10,028 bases of DNA, taken from an uncultured Selenomonadales bacterium (GTDB lineage: Bacteria > Bacillota > Negativicutes > Selenomonadales > Selenomonadaceae). The DNA lies in assembly GCA_947167555.1 (NCBI GenBank), contig CAMVIO010000056.1:1-10028 (forward strand), given 5' to 3'. The number at the start of each line of letters is the position of its first letter. Position 1 is the stretch's first letter. A program made the position numbers and the translations under genes. Shown piece after piece: positions 1 to 6,411 of this stretch. A model generated the notes under the pieces. That model saw nothing but the letters and a program-made list of their open reading frames with translations. It was not told the DNA's origin and did not search any database.

Positions 1-87
1 ATCGCCGAGTCCGTCGAGGCCCCGCAGGAGTGTCCGGTCTGCGGCCATCCGCAGTCGTTCTTCGCGATTCGGCAGGAAATGGAATAA
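1..87 (+). CDS. Rubrerythrin-like protein, C-terminal end (partial)
   Basis: Only the last 28 codons are present, ending at TAA 85-87; the start lies left of the window. The peptide contains CPVCGHPQSFF, which is the second Cys-x-x-Cys knuckle of the rubredoxin-like iron site that closes rubrerythrins. Rubrerythrins are cytoplasmic diiron peroxidases that protect anaerobes from hydrogen peroxide, taking electrons through this FeCys4 centre. The di-iron helical domain cannot be seen here, so a rubredoxin-only or related zinc-ribbon protein is possible. A hairpin at 114-148 probably ends its transcript. Confidence 0.7.
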   Translation: MAESVEAPQECPVCGHPQSFFAIRQEME

Positions 88-113
88 TACAAAAAGGTTC
101 AATGTTATGAATA

Positions 114-148
114 CGCCCGCTCAGGAGAAAATTTCTTCCGTGCGGGCG
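114..148 (+). terminator. Probable terminator after the rubrerythrin-like gene
   Basis: CGCCCGC (114-120) pairs perfectly with GCGGGCG (142-148). The interior GGAGAAA / TTTCTTCC can extend the stem with one bulged base. The following ATTTATTAT is T-rich but not a clean U-tract, so termination may be moderate. The stem starts 26 bp after the stop codon of the upstream gene. Confidence 0.55.
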
Positions 149-206
149 ATTTATTATACAGCAACAATGTCCTGTAACTCCAGTACTTTCCTAAGTACGT
201 TGGTTA

Positions 207-274
207 TAAAATAAAAGAGAGCCGCTTTTACGGCTCTCTCAAGTATGCATCCGCAAACGCATACCCCAATTCGT
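207..274 (-). ncRNA. Small structured RNA downstream of the Abi_2 gene
   Basis: No protein is encoded here, but the minus strand shows a complete short transcription unit: promoter 309-281, predicted start near 274, and intrinsic terminator near 240-207, giving about 65 nt. The RNA folds as two hairpins. The first (264-243) pairs GTATGC with GCATAC and extends by G-U, U-A and U-G pairs to a UGCG tetraloop. The second (240-216) is the terminator stem. A purine-rich 5' end (GAATTGGGG) precedes them. From memory, comparative genomics described an 'abiF' structured RNA motif near Abi-like genes, and HEPN Abi proteins have been linked to RNA antitoxins. The position next to an Abi_2 gene fits this, but the family match is inferred and not tested. 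It could instead be only a complex 3' end of the abi mRNA. Confidence 0.6.
211..240 (-). terminator. Intrinsic terminator of abi and the small RNA
   Basis: Read on the minus strand, GAGAGCCG (238-231) pairs with CGGCTCTC (224-217) around the loop TAAAAG. One more A-T and one G-T pair extend the stem. It is followed directly by TTTTATTTTA (216-207), a good U-tract. It would end both the small RNA and read-through transcripts from abi and the symporter. Confidence 0.85.
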
Positions 275-280
275 GAGTTA

Positions 281-309
281 ATTATATATCAAAGATATGA
301 AATAGACAA
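281..309 (-). promoter_or_regulatory. Sigma-70-type promoter of the small RNA
   Basis: On the minus strand, TTGTCT (309-304) and a consensus TATAAT (286-281) are separated by exactly 17 bp. It lies just past the abi stop codon at 315-313 and points away from abi into the two-hairpin unit, so it can only drive the short RNA that ends at the terminator near 210. Confidence 0.65.
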
Positions 310-312
310 GCC

Positions 313-1293
313 TCAAATAAAATTTTTTAATATTATCATACGCATAGATAAATCTGGATGAATTACAACAGAAGACACAGCTGGAGACACTGTCGAGCGA
401 TAATTGTTGATAATTTTTTCAAAACTCCTTATAAATGCTTTTATTTCTGTTTTTGATACATGTAATAATTTGAGATAATAGCACATCAAGACAACATAAT
501 CGCCTATGGTCTTGAAATTCACATAGGGCAAGTGAATCGTGTTTTCTAAACATCTCTTCATTGCAGGCCCAGGATCCATGCTTTGGAAACGTGTATCAAA
601 CACTACGGCATTATGGGCAATGGCATTGCGTAACTCTTTTAAGGCGTAAATATATTTATAGACTAATTGCCGGTCTGTATCGCAAGAAAGATTCAGTCCT
701 AATTGTTTTGAAATGCGATCACGTGCAGAGTATGTCAGGCAAGACAACAAATACCCAAAATCTCCCATTGTCATTATTTCAAATAAGGCCCATAGAGGAA
801 CACCAGAATAACCTGTATTATTGTAAAAATGAGTGATTTTAGGATTGTTCTTCCTATAGGCATTTGCAAGGCTGGATTGAATCGATTTTTGCAAATTGAG
901 TTTCGACGCTTGGTATTTTTTTCTCTGATCGATAGTTGCAGTTGACGGAGCGTTTCGATAGCTGCTGATTACTCTGTCAAACATATTTTGAATTTCCTCG
1001 GAGTTTGTTTCCTTGAGGATAGCTTCCAATGCAATGTTTTTGACAGCGGTTTCAATGAACATTATTTTGCCGTACATCAGCGCTTTCAGTTCCGAATCAT
1101 ATTGAATAGTGGCATAAACTTCCTTGTAGGATGAAAATGGAAGTTTACGATTCGTATTACCAAAAAAACGATACCCTTTGTATCCATGAAAATAGCCAGT
1201 GTTTATCAGTAGCTGTTTTTGTGTGCTGCCTGAAATATCAATTCCCGTATCGCGTAAATGTCGCATAAGACCATCGGTCGTTTTGTAGCCCAT
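313..1293 (-). CDS. Abi_2 (AbiD/AbiF-like) family HEPN protein
   Basis: 326 residues. The N-terminal part has the Abi_2 pattern of a short helical region followed by LINTGYFHGYKGYRF (about 29-43) and then YDSELKALMYGKIMFIETAVKN (about 65-86). PLWALFEIMTMGDFGYL (166-182) matches the Abi_2 'PLW...E..T.G' core. LRNAIAHN (221-228) supplies the R-x4-H HEPN motif (R222, H227), the usual mark of HEPN ribonucleases. Family members act in phage abortive infection, probably by RNA cleavage in the cytoplasm. The ATG at 1293 is preceded by AGAGGAA at good spacing. The gene starts 21 bp after the symporter stop with no terminator between them, so it may be transcribed from that promoter. It is clearly AT-rich against its GC-rich neighbours, which suggests horizontal acquisition. 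A small RNA unit follows its stop codon. Confidence 0.85.
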   Translation of the reverse strand: MGYKTTDGLMRHLRDTGIDISGSTQKQLLINTGYFHGYKGYRFFGNTNRKLPFSSYKEVYATIQYDSELKALMYGKIMFIETAVKNIALEAILKETNSEEIQNMFDRVISSYRNAPSTATIDQRKKYQASKLNLQKSIQSSLANAYRKNNPKITHFYNNTGYSGVPLWALFEIMTMGDFGYLLSCLTYSARDRISKQLGLNLSCDTDRQLVYKYIYALKELRNAIAHNAVVFDTRFQSMDPGPAMKRCLENTIHLPYVNFKTIGDYVVLMCYYLKLLHVSKTEIKAFIRSFEKIINNYRSTVSPAVSSVVIHPDLSMRMIILKNFI

Positions 1294-1314
1294 AACAATA
1301 TTCCTCTTTCTGAT

Positions 1315-2610
1315 TTAAGCCGCTTCCCCTAATTTCCCTTCCAAATCATGATCCGTCATCGCGCAGACCGTCGAGTCGGACCAGACGTTTTCCGCTGTTT
1401 CGATCATGTCGATGATGGTGTAGATCGGCAGGATTACGCCCATGAGGCCCAGCGGCGCGCCTACCGAGGACATCAGCGAGAGGGTCAGGAAGTAGCAGCC
1501 CATGGGGACGCCGGCGTTGCCGATGGCGGCAAGCACCGCTATGACGACCCATGAGAGCATGGTCGGCATGGTCAGCTCGAAGCCCGCGTTCTGCATCACG
1601 AAAAGCGACGTGACGAGGATGAACGCCGCGCAGCCGTTCATGTTGATGGTGGTGCAGATCGGCAGCACGAAGCGGGACACGGCGGGATTGACCTTGAGAT
1701 TCTGCTCCGCCGAGGCCAGCGTGACCGGCAGCGTGCCCGCCGAGCTCTTCGTGAAGAGAGCTACGGCCAGGGCCGGGGACATCTGGCGGAACACGTGGAT
1801 CGGGTTCAGCCCGCGCGCCAGCAGGAAGAGCGGCAGCACGATGAAGAACTGGATGGCGTTGCCGCCGAGGACGACGGCCACATATTTGCCAAGCGCGCCG
1901 ACGATGACGCCCGCCGCGATCTGCGCCGAGAGCTCCGCCGCAAAGGCCATGATGCCGAGAGGAAGGATTTTCAGCAGGCCGCGGATCATCGTGAACAGAA
2001 GCTCCTGGGCGCCGAGAAGGCCTTTCAGCAGCACGGTACGGTTTTCCGTCTTCGGCATGAAGGCGAGAGCGAGTCCCGCCGCAGCCGCGATGAAGATGAT
2101 CGAGAGCACGTTGCCGGACAGGAACGGCTGCAGCATATTGTTTGGCACGACGGTCAGAAAATGATTATAATAGGAAAGGGAGCCGAGCTTTTCGAGGGGC
2201 ACGTCCGCCGCGCCGCGTCCGATGACGTCGGCGGGCAGGTTCCCCGGCGCGATCCAGAGGTACAGCGCGAGGCCGACAAAAGCCGCCGAGAACGTCGTCA
2301 GCAGCGTATAGGTGACGGCATGGGCGAAAATGCTTTTCGTGTTCTTGTCCGCGCCGAGCTCCGACAGCGTGGTGATCACCGCCAGCGCGATGGTCGGCAC
2401 CGCGATGAACTGGAAGAAGCGCGTGAAGACGGCGGCGATGAACGAAAACAGCTCGTTGAGCTGCGGGACGCCCATGCAGCCGAGAACGCCGCCAATGACA
2501 AGCGCCGCAATCCATAGAATAAGCTGCTTGCCCTGCCCCTGCGGGCGGTTCGCCTCCAGGACGGCGCGCGCCGTTTCGTCCACGTTTGTATTTTGGTTCC
2601 GGTCAGTCAC
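1315..2610 (-). CDS. Dicarboxylate/amino acid:cation symporter family protein (DAACS)
   Basis: 431 residues, an integral membrane protein of the glutamate-transporter fold. Hallmarks in order are hydrophobic helices from residue 30 onward, HP1 KSSAGTLP (288-295), the TM7 motif TINMNG (321-326), HP2 GNAGVP (364-369) and TM8 DMIETAENVWSD (401-412). Family members co-transport sodium or protons with acidic or small neutral amino acids. Compared with archaeal GltPh, the TM8 arginine that binds the side-chain carboxylate is E404 here, and the TM7 aspartate of the NMDG motif is N325, while D401, T405, N408 and D412 are kept. Aspartate or glutamate is therefore an unlikely substrate; a neutral or basic amino acid is possible. 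The start is a GTG at 2610 with AGGGAAGGA 6-7 nt upstream. A well-spaced promoter lies at 2693-2665. Confidence 0.88.
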   Translation of the reverse strand: MTDRNQNTNVDETARAVLEANRPQGQGKQLILWIAALVIGGVLGCMGVPQLNELFSFIAAVFTRFFQFIAVPTIALAVITTLSELGADKNTKSIFAHAVTYTLLTTFSAAFVGLALYLWIAPGNLPADVIGRGAADVPLEKLGSLSYYNHFLTVVPNNMLQPFLSGNVLSIIFIAAAAGLALAFMPKTENRTVLLKGLLGAQELLFTMIRGLLKILPLGIMAFAAELSAQIAAGVIVGALGKYVAVVLGGNAIQFFIVLPLFLLARGLNPIHVFRQMSPALAVALFTKSSAGTLPVTLASAEQNLKVNPAVSRFVLPICTTINMNGCAAFILVTSLFVMQNAGFELTMPTMLSWVVIAVLAAIGNAGVPMGCYFLTLSLMSSVGAPLGLMGVILPIYTIIDMIETAENVWSDSTVCAMTDHDLEGKLGEAA

Positions 2611-2640
2611 GGAAAATCCTTCCCTTCTAATTACATCTGG

Positions 2641-2656
2641 CGGAGCAAGCCCCGCA
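2641..2656 (-). promoter_or_regulatory. Hairpin in the symporter 5' leader
   Basis: Within the short leader the minus strand reads GCGGGGCTTGCTCCGC, an imperfect 6-bp stem with one G-T pair and a CTTG loop, just after the predicted transcription start. It may only stabilise the 5' end; no known riboswitch is recognisable. Confidence 0.3.
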
Positions 2657-2664
2657 TGGATATC

Positions 2665-2693
2665 ATTGTAGCGATTTCGGGTTCAATCGTCAA
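2665..2693 (-). promoter_or_regulatory. Sigma-70-type promoter of the symporter gene
   Basis: Minus-strand TTGACG (2693-2688) and TACAAT (2670-2665) are separated by exactly 17 bp. The predicted start near 2658 leaves a leader of about 48 nt before the GTG at 2610. With no terminator before abi, this promoter may also express abi. Confidence 0.75.
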
Positions 2694-2716
2694 GAATTTG
2701 AAAAGAGGAACAGACC

Positions 2717-5290
2717 ATGTCCGCACTGAATCCTGACCAGCAAAAGGTTGTGAACACCCTCGACAAAAACAACCTGCTCCTCGCCCCGGCGGGGACTGGG
2801 AAGACCGACACGCTTTCCCTGCGTATCGCGCGTATCCTGGAGCTGGGGCTGGCCGTGCCGGAGGAGGTCCTTTGCCTGACGTTTACGAACAAAGCCTGCA
2901 AGGAAATGACGGAGCGCGTCGAAACGGCGTTTCCCGCCGAAGGACGGTGCGTCGTGGTCAGGACTATTCACGGCTTTTGCTGCGAGATTGTCCGGCAGGA
3001 GGCGAAACGCCAAGCCACATTGTTTTCGGATTTCACGGTTTTTGACGAGGACGATTGCCTGGAAATCATCCGGGACTTGAACGTGGGCGGCTTTTCGTTG
3101 CCGGCGCTCCAGAATCTCATCGGGTTTGTCAAGGAGAGCCGCGCTGCCTTCGATCTGTATTCGGGAAACGAGGCGGAGGATTACCGGCAAACTGTTTCCC
3201 GGCTTTTCGTGGAGCGGTCGGACAAGATGCAGTTCCTTTGCGTTCGGGATTTCCAGTTTGATGCGGAACTGGCCGACTTCTTTGAAAGACAGGGCGCGGA
3301 TTTCGTCCTGGAATACAACCGTGCGCTGGCTGAGTTTCACGGGCTGGATTTTTGCGACCTGATCGAGCGGACATACGCGCTTTTTCGCGACGAAGCCGTT
3401 GCCCGCCGCTGGCGGGAGCGCTTCCGCTTCATCACCATCGACGAGGTGCAGGACACCAGCGAGCTGGAATACACGATCCTTTCCAAGCTGTTCGACGGCA
3501 GGAATGTCCTGCTGACCGGCGACTATTTCCAGACCATCTACGAGTGGCGCGGCTCGCAGCCGCTGCGGATCCTGGAGCGGTATCGGGAAGCGTATGCGCC
3601 GACGGAAATTTCCTTTTTCAGGAATTACCGCGCGACGCGCACGCTGCTCCGGGCGTCCCATGCGTGCCTCGAAGCGTTTTTTCCGGCGGAGATTTCGGAA
3701 ATGTACCGTGAGCATTTCGAAGCGGCCAGCCCGGAGGAAGGGGCGCCGATCGTGCTGAAAGCATGCCGTGATCTGTGGGAAGAAGGGGAATGGATTTACA
3801 AAACTATCCGCGGCCTGGGCGTAAAAGACCCGTCACGGGTCTGCGTGCTGACCCGGACAAATAAACAGAACCAAAAGCTTTGCCGTGCGTTGGAGTCTGC
3901 GGCGCGGGACTATGCCCCGGAACCGGCATGGCCGTTCATGTTGATCGATGAATTCCAGTTCTTCCGGCGGCAGGAGGTCAAGGATGCTCTGGCCTTCATA
4001 AAGCTGGCGGTCAACCGGCACGACGTCGTGAGCCTGCGTCGGATCTTGAAGCGGTTTGGGCTCGGTATCGGTGCGAAGACCATAGAGAAAATCGAGTCGG
4101 AGGCAATGCGGGCGGCGGGGCTGCGCCTGACGGACTTCCTCGACGCCGAGGCGTTGGACGCCGGAGATCCCTTTGCGCCGCTCTTGGACGCTTTGGAGCG
4201 GGAGAATATCGTCGTCTTCGACGTGGAATCGACGGGAACGGATACCATGAGGGACGAGATCGTGCAGATTGCCGCGATCCGTATCGGTAAAGACGGCGAG
4301 ACGAAGGAGACTTTCATGCGTTTCCTTCGGAATGAGAAGAGCGTCGGCTCGTCGGAAGCGGTGCACGGATTCTCCGACGTGTTCCTGCGGGAAAACGGCG
4401 AGGCGCCGCAAAAGGTCCTGAAGGATTTCCTGGGGTTCCTGCGGGGCGCGATGATCGTCGGGCACAACGTGACCTACGATATCTCGATCCTGACCAGCGA
4501 GTTGGAACGGTTGAATCTGCCCGAGCCGGAGTTTATCGGTTATTTCGATACATTGGACGTTTTCCGCCGATTTTATCCGAATCTGCCGAATCACAAGCTG
4601 GAATTTCTCGGCGAGCATTTTAATGTAAGGCACAAATCCTCCCACAACGCTCTCGACGACGTCTGCGCGACGGCGGAGCTCTTGCTCTACGCCGTCAAGA
4701 CGAATATTCTGCCCACGGCGGAGACGCGCCGGGCCTGCGTCGCGACCTTCGGCAGGACGTTCCACGCCATCGCTTCGGCGGTTACGGAAATGCGCGGCCT
4801 CGCATACAAGACGCGCCCGACGGATTTCCTCGCGCATATCGTCAAGAGCCAGCTGGAGCGATATTACAGAAAAGAACCGAAACGAATGGAGCATTTGCGG
4901 CGGCTATACCGGATCGTCCGCGAGCGGGACAGTGAAGAGCTTTCGCCCCGGGAGGCGCTGCGGCAGATTCTGACGCTGGCGACGCTGACGAACAGCGAGT
5001 TCGAGATGAGTCTGAAAGACCATCCGAAAACCCCGATCATCACCGTGCATCAGGCGAAGGGCGCGGAGTTCGACTACGTTTTTCTCGCGGGCTTGCAGGA
5101 GGGCGCCTTCCCGTTGCTCCAATCGCTGCAATCGGGAGACACAGAGGAAGAAAAAAGGCTGTTCTACGTAGCGATCACCCGAGCGAAAAAGCAGCTGTTC
5201 CTGTCCTGGCGCCAATTCGAAAACGGCAGGGAACAAGTGCCCAGCTCGTTTCTTGCAAGTATTCCGCGAAAATATGTGGAGAACCGATAA
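2717..5290 (+). CDS. UvrD/Rep-type superfamily 1 helicase with an internal DnaQ-like 3'-5' exonuclease
   Basis: 857 residues. Helicase motifs in order: Q-motif LNPDQQ (4-9), Walker A APAGTGKT (23-30, K29), motif Ia TFTNKACKEMTER (55-67), Walker B IDEVQDTS (241-248), motif III LLTGDYFQTIYEWRGS (265-280), motif IV FFRNYRATRTLL (300-311), motif V TVHQAKGAEFDYVFL (776-790) and motif VI RLFYVAITRAKK (814-825, R822). Between IV and V, at about 496-660, sits a complete DEDDh exonuclease: FDVESTGT (D502, E504), HNVTYD (583-588, D588) and HNALDD (H643, D648). The protein should therefore translocate on single-stranded DNA 3'-5' and also degrade 3' ends, acting in DNA repair. Every catalytic residue expected in both domains is present. 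The ATG at 2717 follows AAAAGAGGAA with a 7-nt gap. No clear plus-strand promoter was found, and the gene appears to stand alone. Confidence 0.92.
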   Translation: MSALNPDQQKVVNTLDKNNLLLAPAGTGKTDTLSLRIARILELGLAVPEEVLCLTFTNKACKEMTERVETAFPAEGRCVVVRTIHGFCCEIVRQEAKRQATLFSDFTVFDEDDCLEIIRDLNVGGFSLPALQNLIGFVKESRAAFDLYSGNEAEDYRQTVSRLFVERSDKMQFLCVRDFQFDAELADFFERQGADFVLEYNRALAEFHGLDFCDLIERTYALFRDEAVARRWRERFRFITIDEVQDTSELEYTILSKLFDGRNVLLTGDYFQTIYEWRGSQPLRILERYREAYAPTEISFFRNYRATRTLLRASHACLEAFFPAEISEMYREHFEAASPEEGAPIVLKACRDLWEEGEWIYKTIRGLGVKDPSRVCVLTRTNKQNQKLCRALESAARDYAPEPAWPFMLIDEFQFFRRQEVKDALAFIKLAVNRHDVVSLRRILKRFGLGIGAKTIEKIESEAMRAAGLRLTDFLDAEALDAGDPFAPLLDALERENIVVFDVESTGTDTMRDEIVQIAAIRIGKDGETKETFMRFLRNEKSVGSSEAVHGFSDVFLRENGEAPQKVLKDFLGFLRGAMIVGHNVTYDISILTSELERLNLPEPEFIGYFDTLDVFRRFYPNLPNHKLEFLGEHFNVRHKSSHNALDDVCATAELLLYAVKTNILPTAETRRACVATFGRTFHAIASAVTEMRGLAYKTRPTDFLAHIVKSQLERYYRKEPKRMEHLRRLYRIVRERDSEELSPREALRQILTLATLTNSEFEMSLKDHPKTPIITVHQAKGAEFDYVFLAGLQEGAFPLLQSLQSGDTEEEKRLFYVAITRAKKQLFLSWRQFENGREQVPSSFLASIPRKYVENR

Positions 5291-5297
5291 AACGAAA

Positions 5298-5332
5298 AAC
5301 TGCGCGATGGCAACCCGTGCCATCGCGCAGTT
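5298..5332. terminator. Bidirectional terminator between convergent transcription units
   Basis: A perfect 15-bp stem pairs AACTGCGCGATGGCA (5298-5312) with TGCCATCGCGCAGTT (5318-5332) around the 5-nt loop ACCCG. It starts 8 bp after the helicase stop codon. Read on the minus strand the stem runs into TTTTTCGTTTTAT, a good U-tract for stopping the PTS-asparaginase transcript. The plus-strand tail TTCCTGCATT is weaker, but the stem is strong enough to help end the helicase transcript. Confidence 0.85.
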
Positions 5333-5381
5333 CCTGCATTCGTGAGTATGCGCAGAAAAGATGAAAGAAGGATGTATTATT

Positions 5382-5428
5382 ACCTCCCCTGAAAGGGGAG
5401 GTGGCAGCCGTAAGGCTGTCGGAGGGGT
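5382..5428. repeat. Compound palindromic (REP-like) element
   Basis: Two adjacent stems lie immediately after the asparaginase stop codon. ACCTCCCCT (5382-5390) pairs with AGGGGAGGT (5394-5402) around a GAA loop. GGCAGCC (5403-5409) pairs with GGCTGTC (5414-5420), with one G-T pair, around GTAA. GGAGGGGT (5421-5428) then closes the unit. Short intergenic units of this form (CCCCTCC, small stem, CCTCCCC...GGGGAGG) are, from memory, scattered in many copies through gut Bacillota genomes. Only one copy is in this window, so repetitiveness is inferred. It could also act as an extra terminator or mRNA-stabilising 3' end. Confidence 0.6.
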
Positions 5429-5430
5429 TC

Positions 5431-6408
5431 TTACAGATTCTCGAAGATTCGCCGTACTTCCTCCCGATTCCCCGTTTGCCCCAGCGCAAGTCTTAGCAGC
5501 ACCCGCGCCTTTTGCGGGTTCAGCATGCCGCTGTCGATGAATCCCGCTGCCGCATAGGACGGATCGGCGGGAACTACCGGGCCGCTGTTCGAGCGCGAGG
5601 CGCGGACGACGACGATTCCTTTTTCGGAAGCCTTTGCCAGGGCTTTCTCCGCTTTGGCGGGAATATTTCCGTTCCCCATGCCCGCGTAGACGATTCCTTT
5701 CGCACCGGCGTGGAGGGCGGCCTCAACCAGCGCGCCGTCGTCGCCCTCGTGCCCGTACAGGATATCGACGCGCGGCAGAGGTGAATCGGCGGGAAAGTGC
5801 AGCCGGGGCAGATTCGGCGTGCGCTCGAAGGCAACGCCGTTGTCGTCGACATGCCCGAGCGGACCGGAATCCGGCGCCGCGAAAGCGTCGATCTTCGTCG
5901 TATGCGTCTTCGTGACTTCTTTCGCGGCGAAAATCTTGCCGTTCATTACCACCAGCACGCCCTTGCCCGAGGATTCGGGACATGCCGCGACGCACACCGC
6001 GTCAAAAAGATTTCTCGGCCCGTCCGCGTTTTTTGCCGTGGCCGGAAGCATGGCGCCGGTCATCACCACGGGCTTTTCAGTCTTCACCGTCAGCGACAGG
6101 AAGAACGCGGTTTCTTCCATCGTATCCGTGCCGTGGGTGATGACGACGCCGTCCGCCTCGTTTTTTGCGGCGATTTCGTTGACGCGGGCGGTGAGCCGTA
6201 TCAGGATCTCATCGGTCATATCTTTGCTGTCGATATTGCAAAGCTGTTCGCTTCTGACGCCGGCAAAATCACGGATTTCCGGCACGGCGGATAAAAGCTC
6301 ATCAATCCCGATCACTCCCGCCTGATATCCGGTGACGTTCTCTGGCGACGCTGCGCTGCCCGCAATCGTCCCGCCGGTGGCGAGAACGAGGATTTTCGGC
6401 TTCCGCAT
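5431..6408 (-). CDS. L-asparaginase, type II-like, cytoplasmic
   Basis: 325 residues, full family length, similar along its whole length to E. coli AnsB. It hydrolyses L-asparagine to aspartate and ammonia. Visible motifs are ATGGTIAG (10-17) with the nucleophile T14, the flexible-loop tyrosine Y28, DSKDM (60-64), THGTDTMEETA (91-101) with T94 and D95, GAMLP (118-122), the catalytic lysine K167 in VTKTHTT, and AGMGNGN (242-248). The first catalytic strand begins at residue 5, so there is no room for a signal peptide and the enzyme should be cytoplasmic, unlike secreted AnsB. The ATG at 6408 lies 3 bp after the PTS stop codon, and its GGGGAG ribosome site is inside the end of that gene, so the two are translationally coupled. 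The AnsA or FraE-like subgroup cannot be excluded. Confidence 0.9.
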   Translation of the reverse strand: MRKPKILVLATGGTIAGSAASPENVTGYQAGVIGIDELLSAVPEIRDFAGVRSEQLCNIDSKDMTDEILIRLTARVNEIAAKNEADGVVITHGTDTMEETAFFLSLTVKTEKPVVMTGAMLPATAKNADGPRNLFDAVCVAACPESSGKGVLVVMNGKIFAAKEVTKTHTTKIDAFAAPDSGPLGHVDDNGVAFERTPNLPRLHFPADSPLPRVDILYGHEGDDGALVEAALHAGAKGIVYAGMGNGNIPAKAEKALAKASEKGIVVVRASRSNSGPVVPADPSYAAAGFIDSGMLNPQKARVLLRLALGQTGNREEVRRIFENL

Positions 6409-6411
6409 GGT

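Noticed and set aside
179..203. Small hairpin CCA-GTACTT / AAGTAC-TTGG beyond the abi terminator
   Set aside because: The stem is short with a bulge and has no tail or neighbouring gene to serve; it may be chance.
561..836. Plus-strand open frame of 91 codons opposite the abi gene
   Set aside because: It lies wholly inside the antisense of a well-supported Abi_2 gene, has no ribosome site that I can see and resembles no family.
220..1325. 8-bp direct repeat AGCCGCTT at 220-227 and 1318-1325, bracketing the abi island
   Set aside because: It could be a target-site duplication, but one copy is part of the terminator stem and the other codes for the end of the symporter, and an 8-bp match in 1.1 kb is not convincing.
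2690..3715. Long minus-strand open frame (341 codons) opposite the helicase
   Set aside because: It is the GC-rich shadow of a helicase whose motifs are all on the plus strand; the composition is arginine-rich and no domain is recognisable.
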